NCBI GenBank assembly: GCA_031385545.1
Contig: JANNBN010000033.1
Location: 1-64,000 of the forward strand
Direction: 5' to 3'
Length of the DNA stretch: 64,000 bases
DNA from: JANNBN01 sp031385545
Lineage (GTDB): Bacteria; Actinomycetota; Acidimicrobiia; Acidimicrobiales; JANYDT01
In this document: positions 1 to 9,644 of the stretch, one piece after another
How the letters are laid out: each line of letters begins with the position of its first letter
Numbering within the stretch: position 1 is the stretch's first letter
Notes under the pieces: generated by a model
Seen by the model: only the letters and a program-made list of their open reading frames with translations
What the model was told of the DNA's origin: nothing
Databases searched by the model: none
Translations under genes and position numbers: made by a program

Positions 1-105
1 CCCGAGGTGGAGCAACCCATCAGGTACGGGCGCGGCCGAGCGGTGAACGGAGGGATCGCAGTGAACCCGAGGTGGAGCAACCCATCAGGTACGGGCGCGG
101 CCGAG
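1..105. repeat. 40-bp direct repeat, two copies 65 bp apart
   Basis: The same 40 bases occur at 1-40 and 66-105, separated by 25 bases. Each copy starts CCCGAGGTGGAG and ends GCGGCCGAG. The second copy ends 4 bases before the stop codon of the leftward PAP2 gene. The first copy begins at the window edge, so the array may extend further upstream. No coding role can be assigned. Confidence 0.8.
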
Positions 106-109
106 TGGG

Positions 110-1189
110 CTAAAGCGAGACGGGCTCCGGCTTGAGATCCGGCGGGTCGATGGATTCGGTGATGCCCAGTTCCGACGGACTGGTGCCGAACGAGGGGTAC
201 ACGAAAGGATTGACCCATTCGAAACGCTTCCGCAACCATCCGCCGATGATGAGCGCGAGCACGACCATCAGCCAACCAGCCAACACGTCGACGAAGTAGT
301 GCTCGCCCGAATAGACGAGCGCGAAGGTCATGGTGACTGGGTAGAGCAGCAGGAAGGATCGCAGCCACCTCCGCACGAACGGTGAGACGCACACCACAAT
401 GAGGAATGCCTGCGCGCTGTGCAGCGACGGTATGGCGGCATAGGGATTGACGGTGTCCTGACCCTTGTCGATCAGTCGTGACATGAGGTTGAGGCCGATC
501 TTGGACCAGCCTCGGCCCGCAATGACTCGCTCGAACGGTGGGATCAATTTGGCGTTCGCTGCATACCACGGAGGCGCGGTGGTGACGAGGGCGAAGATCA
601 GGCACGAGAAGAAGTTCACGCCGACGAACGTGCCCGCATACCAGCGCCACAACCGCTTGCCTTTCGTCCAGAGGTATCCGGCGAACAGATACGGCACCAA
701 GAAGTGCGAGGTGTATACGCCGGACACGATGACGTCGTACCAGCGCACCTGGTCCGGGTCATAAAGGTGCTCCTGCAAGATGGTGGTCGGCAATCGACCG
801 AAGCCGAACAGCTCGTCGGCGCGGATCTGCGGCACGATCATCATGGGCGGCGACGAGCGGCCGTGGATGCGGAACCCAACACTGCGAGCGAAGTCGTAAA
901 GGAACAACGCCACCAAGAACGGCGCCCACGAGGTGAGAGTAAGGAGCCATTCCCTGACCGGGCGGCCCACCAGGTTGATGACGAACAGTCCAACCATCCA
1001 GAGCACGATGATCTCGCGGTCGGTAGGGATGGCTCCCAGGTAGTCGAGCGTTCCGTTGTACGCGTAGTTGCGGGAGCGCGCGATCTGGTTCGTCCACACG
1101 AGCGTGCCTGCGAGGTAGGCAACTGTCAGACCGATGCGGAGTGCAGTCCAGCGGAACGGTGAAATCGTCCCTGAACCGGTCGCCTCCAT
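110..1189 (-). CDS. PAP2-superfamily membrane phosphatase / inositolphosphotransferase-like protein
   Basis: Integral membrane protein of about 359 residues with several hydrophobic segments. The C-terminal half has PAP2-type motifs: a PSLHSAQ segment (phosphatase motif 2) and a GEHYFVDVLAGW segment (motif 3, His-x3-Asp). These families remove or transfer phosphate groups on lipids such as phosphatidic acid, undecaprenyl pyrophosphate or inositol lipids. The layout resembles the Aur1/Ipt-like branch, but the substrate cannot be read from sequence. The longer frame begins with a TTG at 1216; I prefer the ATG at 1189, which begins MEATGSG. The gene is divergent from tsaE. Confidence 0.75.
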   Translation of the reverse strand: MEATGSGTISPFRWTALRIGLTVAYLAGTLVWTNQIARSRNYAYNGTLDYLGAIPTDREIIVLWMVGLFVINLVGRPVREWLLTLTSWAPFLVALFLYDFARSVGFRIHGRSSPPMMIVPQIRADELFGFGRLPTTILQEHLYDPDQVRWYDVIVSGVYTSHFLVPYLFAGYLWTKGKRLWRWYAGTFVGVNFFSCLIFALVTTAPPWYAANAKLIPPFERVIAGRGWSKIGLNLMSRLIDKGQDTVNPYAAIPSLHSAQAFLIVVCVSPFVRRWLRSFLLLYPVTMTFALVYSGEHYFVDVLAGWLMVVLALIIGGWLRKRFEWVNPFVYPSFGTSPSELGITESIDPPDLKPEPVSL

Positions 1190-1289
1190 ACGAGTTTCGA
1201 GGTTACAGGACGACAATCCGTTCCAACCCCGGACGAACTCAACGTGTCCTTACCCGAGTCGTCCTACGGATCAGCGAGAATGGAGGACC

Positions 1290-1778
1290 ATGTCCGTCGC
1301 CGCAACTCATTCGATTCGGACGCATTCCCGGGCCGATACGGCTGCCGTGGGGGCGTCGGTGGCTCCACTGCTACGGGGTGGCGACGTCGTGATCCTGAGC
1401 GGCGAACTCGGTGCTGGCAAGACGGCACTGACCAGCGGTCTTGTGGGTGCCCTGGGGTCCACCGACCAGGTGACGTCGCCAACATTTATCATCATGCGGC
1501 ACCATCAAGTTGGCTCAGGTCACCAGGTACTGCATCTCGACGCCTATCGGCTGACGGGTCCAGACGATGCCGAGAACATCGGGTTGCTCGAGTTGCTCGA
1601 CGCTGGTGCGATTGCCGTCATCGAATGGGGCGAACGCATATCCGCCGCTCTCGGCCCTGACCTGTTGATCCTGGCGCTTTCGCACGTGGACGACGACGAC
1701 GATGCTCGAAACATCGTTGTCGAGGGGCGTGGCCCGCGCTGGGAAACCGTCGACCTATCAGCGGTGCGGCCGTGCTGA
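1290..1778 (+). CDS. tsaE: tRNA threonylcarbamoyladenosine biosynthesis ATPase TsaE
   Basis: TsaE is the ATPase that helps the TsaB-TsaD complex place threonylcarbamoyl on A37 of ANN-decoding tRNAs. The 162-residue product has a Walker A motif (GELGAGKT) near residue 37 and the family's VIEWGER segment near residue 110. An open frame runs further upstream, but the ATG at 1290 is preceded at close range by GGAGG and gives the normal family length. It overlaps tsaB by 7 bases (GTG at 1772, TGA at 1776-1778), suggesting translational coupling in a tsaE-tsaB-rimI-tsaD operon. Confidence 0.95.
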   Translation: MSVAATHSIRTHSRADTAAVGASVAPLLRGGDVVILSGELGAGKTALTSGLVGALGSTDQVTSPTFIIMRHHQVGSGHQVLHLDAYRLTGPDDAENIGLLELLDAGAIAVIEWGERISAALGPDLLILALSHVDDDDDARNIVVEGRGPRWETVDLSAVRPC

Positions 1779-2467
1779 CTCTTGCGATTGAGACGGCGTC
1801 ACCAGACGTGAGTGTCGCGTTGCACGACGGGTCTCGCGTTGTCGCAGCCGAGTCGTTGTCCATCGGCCCGCGTCACGCTGAAGCTTTGCTCCCGGCAATC
1901 AATCATCTGCTTGCTCAGTGCGGGTTGACATTGCCTGAGGTCACGCACCTTGCGGTCGACCGCGGGCCCGGCCTGTTCACCGGGCTGCGCGTAGGCCTCG
2001 CCACGGTACGCGCGCTGAGTTTTGCCCTTGATATCCCTGTGGCTGGTGTGTCGTCCTTGGAAGCAATTGCCCATGCTGGTGCGCGGGACGGTGAAACCGT
2101 CGTTGCCCTGCTCGACGCTCGTCGCAAGGAGGTGTACGCGGCCGTCTACCAAATGACGGCAGGGCACCTTCACCAACTAGTTGCCCCGTTCGTCTGTTCC
2201 CCGGCCGCCGCGCTTGCGCAGCTAACCGACGCCGGGCTCCACCGACCGGTCGTGCTGGGCGACGGTGTCGGGGCAGGCGCAGGAGTACTCACAGCGCTTG
2301 GCCCGGTGGGGTCGACCGAAAGGCCGCACGCATCGGCAGTTGCTGCACTTGCGAGCCGTGCCTTGCTGGGCGGGGCTGCGATGCTCGACCCGTTCGAGTT
2401 GCTCTACTTGCGGGCGCCCGATGCCGAGATCACCTGGGACAACCGCCATGGCCCCGCACCCCGCTGA
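1772..2467 (+). CDS. tsaB: tRNA threonylcarbamoyladenosine biosynthesis protein TsaB
   Basis: TsaB is the ASKHA-fold partner that dimerises with TsaD in t6A synthesis. The N-terminus LTLAIETASPDVSVAL and the GPGLFTGLRVGLATVRAL segment near residue 65 are characteristic. At 231 residues it has the usual length. The start is a GTG inside the tsaE 3' end. Its own stop lies 20 bases inside the assigned rimI start. Confidence 0.95.
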   Translation: MLTLAIETASPDVSVALHDGSRVVAAESLSIGPRHAEALLPAINHLLAQCGLTLPEVTHLAVDRGPGLFTGLRVGLATVRALSFALDIPVAGVSSLEAIAHAGARDGETVVALLDARRKEVYAAVYQMTAGHLHQLVAPFVCSPAAALAQLTDAGLHRPVVLGDGVGAGAGVLTALGPVGSTERPHASAVAALASRALLGGAAMLDPFELLYLRAPDAEITWDNRHGPAPR

Positions 2468-3017
2468 CCCGATCGCTCCGAAAGCCCAGTTCCAGGAAAC
2501 CGCGAACGGCGGTTCCGTCGCGATTGTCCCCATGACGTTAAGCCATCTCAGCGAGGTGCTTGAGATCGAGCGCGCGGCTGCGCCTCACCCGTGGACCGAA
2601 GGGATCTTCACCGAAGAGTTGGCCCACACTGACACTCGGACATACTTCGTTGCGCTCAATCGTGACCGCGTTGCGGGGTTCGGTGGAGTTCTGGTGCAGG
2701 TCGGCGAGGCGCATATCACCAACATTGCAGTGGACAACGACTTCCGTCGTAACGGCATTGCATGCGCGCTGATGATCTGCCTGATGCGCGCCGCTGTTGA
2801 ACAGGAAGCCGCGGCTGCCACGCTTGAAGTGCGGGTTTCCAACGTCGGTGCGCAACGGCTATATCACCGGCTCGGCTTCGTGCCGGCCGGCGTGCGTCCT
2901 CGCTACTACCCAGATCGTGAAGACGCGGTGATCATGTGGGCCGACGACATCGCCGGCCAGGCATACGCTGCCCGCTTGGATGCTCTCGCTGCACCCACGA
3001 ACGAAAGTGGACGATGA
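2448..3017 (+). CDS. rimI: RimI-type ribosomal-protein-alanine N-acetyltransferase (GNAT)
   Basis: GNAT-fold enzyme; RimI acetylates the N-terminal alanine of ribosomal protein S18. The acetyl-CoA binding region is the stretch around NDFRRNGIACALM, where the usual RxxGxG/A loop is read as RRNGIA. The C-terminal NVGAQRLYHRLGFVPAGVRPRYY is typical. The chosen ATG at 2448 gives 189 residues with a roughly 25-residue N-terminal extension; an ATG at 2533 would give a shorter, core-only protein. The stop overlaps the tsaD start (ATGA), and its place between tsaB and tsaD supports the RimI call. Confidence 0.9.
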   Translation: MAPHPADPIAPKAQFQETANGGSVAIVPMTLSHLSEVLEIERAAAPHPWTEGIFTEELAHTDTRTYFVALNRDRVAGFGGVLVQVGEAHITNIAVDNDFRRNGIACALMICLMRAAVEQEAAAATLEVRVSNVGAQRLYHRLGFVPAGVRPRYYPDREDAVIMWADDIAGQAYAARLDALAAPTNESGR

Positions 3018-4054
3018 CCCCCACCGCAATCCCCGTGCGTCCATCAGTCATTCTCGGTATCGAGACATCGTGCGATGAGACAGCCGCGTCTGTCGTGGTC
3101 GATGGCCGTGTTGTGCGGTCGTCCGTCGTTTCTAGCCAGATCGATCTGCATGCCAAGTACGGCGGCGTGGTTCCCGAGATCGCAGGGCGTGCACACGTGC
3201 AGTTGATGGTTCTGGTGGTGGCCGAAGCACTTGAGCAGGCTGGTCTGGACCGCACCGGCCGCGGACTCGACGCAGTTGCGGCCACCGTTGGTCCGGGCCT
3301 CATCGGGTCACTCCTGGTCGGGGTGAGCGCTGCAAAATCGTTGGCCATGGCGTGGGGTGTACCGTTCCTTGGGGTCAACCACCTCGAGGCCCATTTGTTG
3401 TCGCCGTTCCTCGAACATGGCGACTCGGTTGAGCTCCCGCTCGTGACCCTGCTGGTGTCCGGCGGCCACACGCTGATCGTGCTGATGACCACGCCCACCG
3501 ATTACCAAGTGCTTGGGTCCACCATCGACGATGCTGCCGGAGAGGCCTACGACAAGGTGGCTCGTTACCTGGGGCTGCCATATCCGGGCGGCCCCGAGAT
3601 CGATCGTCTTGCAGCGTCAGGCGAAGGCCGTACCGATGCAGAAGTCCGGTTTCCACGTGGGTTGTGGAAGGACGGGTACGACTTCTCGTTCAGCGGGTTG
3701 AAGACGGCCGTGGTGAAGCAGATCAAGGCACGGCCCGAATTGAGTAACGCCGACGTGGCATGCGCGTTTCAGGAATCGGTTGTCGACGTGCTCGTGGAAA
3801 AGACGTTTCGCGCCGCCCGTGACCATGGAGCTCGCAGTCTTGCGTTGGGTGGAGGTGTCGCCGCGAACTCGGCGTTGCGTGCGGCGTTCATCGATGTCGC
3901 GCTGTCGTCGGGTCTGAAGGTTTTCCTGCCACCGCGGTCGATGTGTACGGACAACGCTGCGATGGTTGCTGCGGCTGCATGGTGGCGCGCTGAGGTGGAT
4001 GCTCCACTCGGACTTGCGGCCGGAGCGAATCCGTCGCTTCGTCTCCGCTCGTAA
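3014..4054 (+). CDS. tsaD: tRNA N6-adenosine threonylcarbamoyltransferase TsaD
   Basis: Catalytic subunit of t6A37 formation on ANN-decoding tRNAs. The 346-residue protein starts PSVILGIETSCDETAASVV. It has the metal-binding His-x3-His (NHLEAHLLSPF), the GGHT nucleotide loop and the late GGGVAANSALR segment, so all core residues look intact. An in-frame ORF extends further upstream through rimI, but the ATG at 3014 overlaps the rimI TGA by 4 bases and matches the family N-terminus. Confidence 0.97.
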   Translation: MTPTAIPVRPSVILGIETSCDETAASVVVDGRVVRSSVVSSQIDLHAKYGGVVPEIAGRAHVQLMVLVVAEALEQAGLDRTGRGLDAVAATVGPGLIGSLLVGVSAAKSLAMAWGVPFLGVNHLEAHLLSPFLEHGDSVELPLVTLLVSGGHTLIVLMTTPTDYQVLGSTIDDAAGEAYDKVARYLGLPYPGGPEIDRLAASGEGRTDAEVRFPRGLWKDGYDFSFSGLKTAVVKQIKARPELSNADVACAFQESVVDVLVEKTFRAARDHGARSLALGGGVAANSALRAAFIDVALSSGLKVFLPPRSMCTDNAAMVAAAAWWRAEVDAPLGLAAGANPSLRLRS

Positions 4055-4100
4055 ACCGTCTCCCGGCCAGTTCGACCTGCGGAGCGGTACGCTCGGCTCC

Positions 4101-5021
4101 GTGACCGAGCTGCCCGTTCTGTATGTCGATCGTCCCTTCCCTGACGCCTACCGGGACCTGGTGGAAGGGCGGGCGGTGGTGGTAGGCCCGGGCGCGGCCG
4201 AGCTGCTGACAGCCGACGCCGTCATCGCCGGCGTGGTGCAACGCTGGGACGCCGCTGCAGTTGCCGGCTCGGAGCGGCTGAAGGTCGTGTCTCGTACTGG
4301 GGTTGGTTACGACAACTGCGACGTGGCGTCGCTTGCGTCGGTCGGTGTGGCGACGTGCAACGCACCGTGGGGCCCGGCCGTGTCGACTGCCGAGCACACG
4401 GTGGCGCTCATCATGGCCATCACGAAAAACACCGTGGTCGAACATGGACGCGCGCTGCAGGGCCTCGGTGCCCCCCCGGTTGCCAGTGCCCTCGAACTGG
4501 ACGGCCGCACCCTTGGCATTCTCGGCTTCGGCCGCATCGCGCGCCGCGTCGCTGCCGTTGGGACGGCTCTCGGAATGCGAGTTGTCGCCCACGACCCGAT
4601 GATCGACAGCTCGCCCAGTGACGATGTCGAACTGGTCGATCTGGATGATCTCTTCCGCCAGGCCGATGTACTCACCCTGCATGCGCCGGGCGGCGCTGAG
4701 ACCCGTCACGTTGTCAACGCCCGAACGCTGGCGCTCATGCCCTCTGGGTCGTATCTGGTGAACTGTGCCAGGGGCTCGTTGGTTGATCAGGATGCGCTGC
4801 TCGCCTCGCTCGCCAGCGGGCACCTCGCTGGTGCAGCACTCGATGTCACCGAACCAGAGCCACTGCCCGTGGGGCATCCACTGCTCGGTCGGGTAGACGT
4901 GATCATCACGCCACACGTGGCATCGTCCACAACAGCCGGCCGTCGGCGGCTGTACGAGCACGCCATCGACAACGCCCTCGCCCTGTTCGCCGGCCGCCCG
5001 CAGAACGTTATTCCGAGCTAG
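4101..5021 (+). CDS. D-2-hydroxyacid dehydrogenase, C-terminal-binding-protein (CtBP)-like
   Basis: NAD-dependent D-isomer 2-hydroxyacid dehydrogenase of about 306 residues. The Rossmann motif is GILGFGRIARRVA. The catalytic Arg sits in NCARGSLVDQ, the Glu in DVTEPEPLPVGHPL and the His in ITPHVASST. The family includes phosphoglycerate and hydroxypyruvate reductases; bacterial CtBP-like members mostly have no known substrate. The start is assigned to the GTG at 4101; upstream in-frame codons overlap tsaD. The following aldolase-family gene suggests both act on small 2-oxo or 2-hydroxy acids, which is inference. Confidence 0.8.
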   Translation: MTELPVLYVDRPFPDAYRDLVEGRAVVVGPGAAELLTADAVIAGVVQRWDAAAVAGSERLKVVSRTGVGYDNCDVASLASVGVATCNAPWGPAVSTAEHTVALIMAITKNTVVEHGRALQGLGAPPVASALELDGRTLGILGFGRIARRVAAVGTALGMRVVAHDPMIDSSPSDDVELVDLDDLFRQADVLTLHAPGGAETRHVVNARTLALMPSGSYLVNCARGSLVDQDALLASLASGHLAGAALDVTEPEPLPVGHPLLGRVDVIITPHVASSTTAGRRRLYEHAIDNALALFAGRPQNVIPS

Positions 5022-5050
5022 TTGTGCGTCAAACTGCTAGCAACGGTTGC

Positions 5051-5827
5051 ATGACTACCTTGCAGGAACTTTGGGTCGATGGCGGAATCACGTTCGGAGG
5101 ATGGATGGCCATTGCGTCGTCGGTGGCCGCCGAAGCCGCAGCACGGCAAGGTTTCGAATATGTCTGCTGCGATCTCCAGCACGGGGTGGTCGATTACCAA
5201 CAGTCCATCTCGATGATGCAAGGCACCTTGCTCGGCGGGAGCGTCCCGATTTGTCGCGTTCCGTGGAACGAGCCGGGCATCATCGGCAAGCTGCTCGATG
5301 GTGGTGCCTCGGGCATCATCGCCCCGATGATCAACACACGGGCCGAGGCTGAATCACTCGTGCGCTCGTGTCGTTATGCGCCTGCGGGTTCGCGTAGCTA
5401 CGGCCCTGTGGTGGCGGCGCTTCGGGCGAAGGACTACTTCGAGGCATCCAGGCACGTGACGATCATCCCGATGATCGAAACGGTGGAAGCCATGCGCAAC
5501 CTCGACGACATTCTTTCCACACCAGGCGTCGATGCGATCTACGTCGGCCCCGCAGATCTGTCGGTGACCCTCGGCTTGCCTCCTGGCAACAACGATGACC
5601 GCCCCGAGTTCACCGATGCGCTGCGCACCATCGCCGCCGGGTGTCGCAAGCACGGCGTGGTGCCGGGGATTCACTCAACCGGTGCGTTGGCCGGACGTCG
5701 GGTCGAGATGGGCTTCCAGATGATCACCGTCGCTGGTGACCTCCTCGCGATGCGAACAAGGATGGGCGAAGAGCTTGCGATGGCCCGCGGGGCCGGCAAA
5801 CCCGCAGCGTCGAAGTCTGTCTACTGA
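5051..5827 (+). CDS. HpcH/HpaI-family aldolase
   Basis: TIM-barrel, metal-dependent class II aldolase family (HpcH/HpaI, 2-keto-3-deoxy sugar-acid aldolases), which cleaves or forms pyruvate-derived 4-hydroxy-2-oxoacids. Family features are the early DLQHGVVDYQ segment (catalytic His), GASGIIAPMINTRAEAE, a metal-ligand Glu in MIETVEAM, and IYVGPADLSVTLG. The ATG at 5051 gives 258 residues and the usual MTTLQELW start. A GTG at 5024 just after the preceding stop is a possible alternative. It is probably co-transcribed with the CtBP-like gene upstream. Confidence 0.85.
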   Translation: MTTLQELWVDGGITFGGWMAIASSVAAEAAARQGFEYVCCDLQHGVVDYQQSISMMQGTLLGGSVPICRVPWNEPGIIGKLLDGGASGIIAPMINTRAEAESLVRSCRYAPAGSRSYGPVVAALRAKDYFEASRHVTIIPMIETVEAMRNLDDILSTPGVDAIYVGPADLSVTLGLPPGNNDDRPEFTDALRTIAAGCRKHGVVPGIHSTGALAGRRVEMGFQMITVAGDLLAMRTRMGEELAMARGAGKPAASKSVY

Positions 5828-5846
5828 CCGTCTGCGTTCCTGACCG

Positions 5847-7049
5847 ATGTCTTTCACGCTCCGCCAGATTACCGCAGGCGACTGGCCCGTTTTCAAGGGT
5901 CACATCAATGACGCCTTCGGGAACGCCCCCGACGAAGCAGACTTCGTGCCCCCGCCGGCACACGCCCTCGAACGGGTAGTCGGCGCGTTCGCTTCCGACG
6001 GAGAGTTGATTGGAACTGGGGTCAACCACTCGATGCAGTTGACGATGCCGGGCGGTGTGCGAGTACCGGTGGCCGGTGTCGCTGGTATCTCGGTTGCTCA
6101 GACGCATCGCCGGCAGGGAGTGATGAGCGCCGTGATCAACTGGCTCCATGCCGACGCTGTTTCACGCGGCGAACTCGCCTCGGTACTGACCGCTTCGGAG
6201 GGATCGATCTATTGGAAGCGCGGCTACGGTCCAGCGACTTGGGGAATGACTGGTGAGGTGGTCGGGGGAGCTCGCCTGTACCCCGCTTCTGCAGTGCACC
6301 AGCCGTTCGGCGTACTGCGCTTGATCCGTGATCCGGCGTTGGCGATGCAGACGATGGCCGACATCCACGAGCGCGCGTGTAGCGCACGGCCGGGATCAGC
6401 CAGTCGTCCGGTTCACCTCTGGTCGGAGACGTTCCGTGGGTACACCGCCGACAAGGCTCATTGGCGTTTGGTCGTGCACACGTCGGCCGAGGGGGTTGAT
6501 GACGGGTACGCGCTCTACGGAATGGTGGGCGAGTGGTCGAGCCACTCGGTATCGGATCAGAAGGCGCATGTGCACGAGCTGATCACCGTTGGTCCGGTGG
6601 CTCATCGCTCGATCTGGGCGCATCTGCTCAAGCTTGACTTGTCCTGTGGTGTGAAGGTGACCCGAATCGGCCATGCAGACCCCATCCGGCTGATGCTCGA
6701 AGACCCGCGGGCGTTCCGTGTTTCAGGGGTGATGGACAGGCTGTGGGTCCGCCCCGTTGATCCAGTTCGCCTGCTCAACTCCCGTTCGTTGGGAAACGGC
6801 GACCCGGTTCGCCTCGAGGTTGATGGCACGCTGTTCGAGGTGTCTTCTAGCGGATGCGCAGCGTTGAGCGGAGGGAAGGCTGAACTGTCGATGACGGGCG
6901 CCGGGCTCGGTGCCATGTCGTTGGGCGGGACCTCGGCGGCCGATCTCGTCAGCGCCGGCCGGATCGTCGAGCACAGGTCAGGTTCAGCGGCAGGGCTCGA
7001 CGCGCTGCTTCGATCCAGCCCGGCACCGATGATGACGACCGCGTTCTGA
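5847..7049 (+). CDS. Eis-like GNAT N-acetyltransferase
   Basis: Predicted acetyltransferase of 400 residues with the Eis (enhanced intracellular survival) architecture: an N-terminal GNAT domain with GISVAQTHRRQGVMSAVI as the acetyl-CoA loop, a second GNAT-like domain, and a C-terminal sterol-carrier-protein-like domain (about residue 300 onward, VRLEVDGTLFEVSSSG). Eis enzymes acetylate amines, including aminoglycosides in mycobacteria, but the substrate here is unknown. The C-terminal residue is Phe after a Thr-Ala pair, as in many Eis proteins that use the terminal carboxylate in catalysis. A 112-bp repeat begins 49 bases downstream. Confidence 0.85.
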   Translation: MSFTLRQITAGDWPVFKGHINDAFGNAPDEADFVPPPAHALERVVGAFASDGELIGTGVNHSMQLTMPGGVRVPVAGVAGISVAQTHRRQGVMSAVINWLHADAVSRGELASVLTASEGSIYWKRGYGPATWGMTGEVVGGARLYPASAVHQPFGVLRLIRDPALAMQTMADIHERACSARPGSASRPVHLWSETFRGYTADKAHWRLVVHTSAEGVDDGYALYGMVGEWSSHSVSDQKAHVHELITVGPVAHRSIWAHLLKLDLSCGVKVTRIGHADPIRLMLEDPRAFRVSGVMDRLWVRPVDPVRLLNSRSLGNGDPVRLEVDGTLFEVSSSGCAALSGGKAELSMTGAGLGAMSLGGTSAADLVSAGRIVEHRSGSAAGLDALLRSSPAPMMTTAF

Positions 7050-7098
7050 CCAAACCTGCCGAACGAGCCAAACCGGCCAAAGTGCGCTCGTCGACGCT

Positions 7099-7210
7099 CC
7101 AACGTTGGTCTCAGCGCAACCAACCTTGCACCCAGCGCGGCCAACGGTGGGAAATTCGTTCGATTTGAGGGTGATGTTGCGTGGGTTGGTTGCTGAGGGC
7201 CCAACGTTGG
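7099..7210. repeat. 112-bp dispersed element, copy 1
   Basis: CCAACGTTGG-type decamers start at 7099, 7120 (degenerate, CCAACCTTGC), 7141 (CCAACGGTGG) and 7201, that is offsets 0, 21, 42 and 102. The ends form an inverted repeat: 7095-7125 pairs with 7184-7214 with few mismatches. GGGTTGGTTGCT occurs at offset 84. A second element at 43925-44036 has the same length and the same offsets. I do not recognise the family. Confidence 0.8.
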
Positions 7211-7348
7211 AGCGGGGGGCAGAGGTCCTCACTTCGTCAGGTTGACCCGTTGTGGGTCGGTGTCACCCTGCGGGAGAACACCTCGCAATCGCTTTCGGAG
7301 GTGTTTTACCCCGGCGCTGGGGGTGACCTCTCTCACGGAACTCGCGAA

Positions 7349-7375
7349 CTGGCACTCTCGGTAGGGGATTGCCAG
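7349..7375. promoter_or_regulatory. Upstream CIRCE element (HrcA operator), degenerate right arm
   Basis: CTGGCACTC, nine bases, then GATTGCCAG. This is the HrcA-binding CIRCE layout (9-9-9) with a central AG-to-TT departure in the right half. It lies exactly 50 bp upstream of a near-perfect second copy. Confidence 0.75.
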
Positions 7376-7398
7376 CTAGGTCGCTGCGTGGTCTATCG

Positions 7399-7425
7399 TT
7401 GGCACTCTCACGTATCGAGTGCCAG
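7399..7425. promoter_or_regulatory. CIRCE element (HrcA operator) of groESL
   Basis: TTGGCACTC, nine bases, then GAGTGCCAG: an almost perfect inverted repeat with the canonical spacing. HrcA binding at such sites represses groESL until heat shock. It lies 94 bases before the groES start codon. Together with the copy at 7349 it predicts HrcA control. Confidence 0.93.
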
Positions 7426-7518
7426 TCCCACTGCCATGTCACTGTTCTGCCACTGTCACAGCCAGTGCAGCGTCGGCGGTGCTCGGTTCTCGAATCCCGC
7501 GCTCCTTTGGAGGAAGAA

Positions 7519-7806
7519 ATGAACGTCCAGCCGCTCGAGGACCGGATTGTCGTCCGGCCCGCTGAATCAGAGACCACCACGGCTTCTGGTCTGGTCATCC
7601 CCGACACCGCCAAGGAAAAGCCCCAACAGGGCGAGGTCCTGGCAGTCGGCCCTGGTCGCACCACCGACGATGGCAAGGTCATCGCTATGACCGTCAAAGT
7701 TGGCGACCGCGTCCTTTACTCCAAGTACGGCGGCACCGAAGTGACTGTGAAGGGCGAGGACCTCCTCATTCTGAACAGCCGCGACGTGCTCGCGATCATG
7801 GGCTGA
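7519..7806 (+). CDS. groES: Co-chaperonin GroES (Cpn10)
   Basis: Ten-kilodalton lid of the GroEL folding chamber. The 95-residue product begins MNVQPLEDRIVVRPAE and has the mobile-loop region around residues 18-35 and the YSKYGGTEVTVKGEDLLIL C-terminal part. The ATG is preceded by a strong GGAGGA Shine-Dalgarno sequence. An ORF extending further upstream crosses the CIRCE region and is not coding. groEL follows 22 bases downstream, so the two are one operon under CIRCE control. Confidence 0.97.
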   Translation: MNVQPLEDRIVVRPAESETTTASGLVIPDTAKEKPQQGEVLAVGPGRTTDDGKVIAMTVKVGDRVLYSKYGGTEVTVKGEDLLILNSRDVLAIMG

Positions 7807-7828
7807 TCGAAGGGAACTGACAGCACAC

Positions 7829-9472
<1,644 letters not shown>

Positions 9473-9526
9473 GTTCCACCCCCGGGTGAAACTCCTGCCA
9501 CGTCCACGACGTGGTGCGCTTCGACG

Positions 9527-9565
9527 AAGGACCGGTCCCTCTGGGGTCGGTCCTTCCGTCATTTT
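9527..9565 (+). terminator. Intrinsic terminator of groESL
   Basis: AAGGACCG (9527-9534) pairs perfectly with CGGTCCTT (9548-9555) across a 13-base loop, followed by a short T-containing tract ending TTTT. It sits about 55 bases after the groEL stop. Confidence 0.75.
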
Positions 9566-9632
9566 GGTGATGTTGCTCTGGATGACCATGCCTCACGTGA
9601 CGGTTCTCAGGTGAGCAACTATTCAGTACACG

Positions 9633-9644
9633 TACAATTCCGGG
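9633..9644 (+). promoter_or_regulatory. -10 box 6 nt before a start codon (leaderless promoter)
   Basis: TACAAT (9633-9638), six bases, then the ATG at 9645. There is no Shine-Dalgarno sequence. Transcription should begin at or next to the A of ATG, giving a leaderless mRNA. The same geometry recurs at 13811, 18286, 26013 and 60743. Confidence 0.65.

Larger units (their letters stand above)
7050..7518. other. 469-base intergenic region before groES
   Basis: No coding sequence is supported here. The left half holds a structured 112-bp repeat (7099-7210). The right half holds two CIRCE operators (7349-7375 and 7399-7425) and the groES leader. A GGAGGA ribosome site ends shortly before the groES ATG at 7519. 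Confidence 0.75.

Noticed and set aside
3888..4961. 357-residue open frame antisense to the CtBP-like gene
   Set aside because: Shadow of a clear NAD-dependent dehydrogenase on the other strand; no domain seen.
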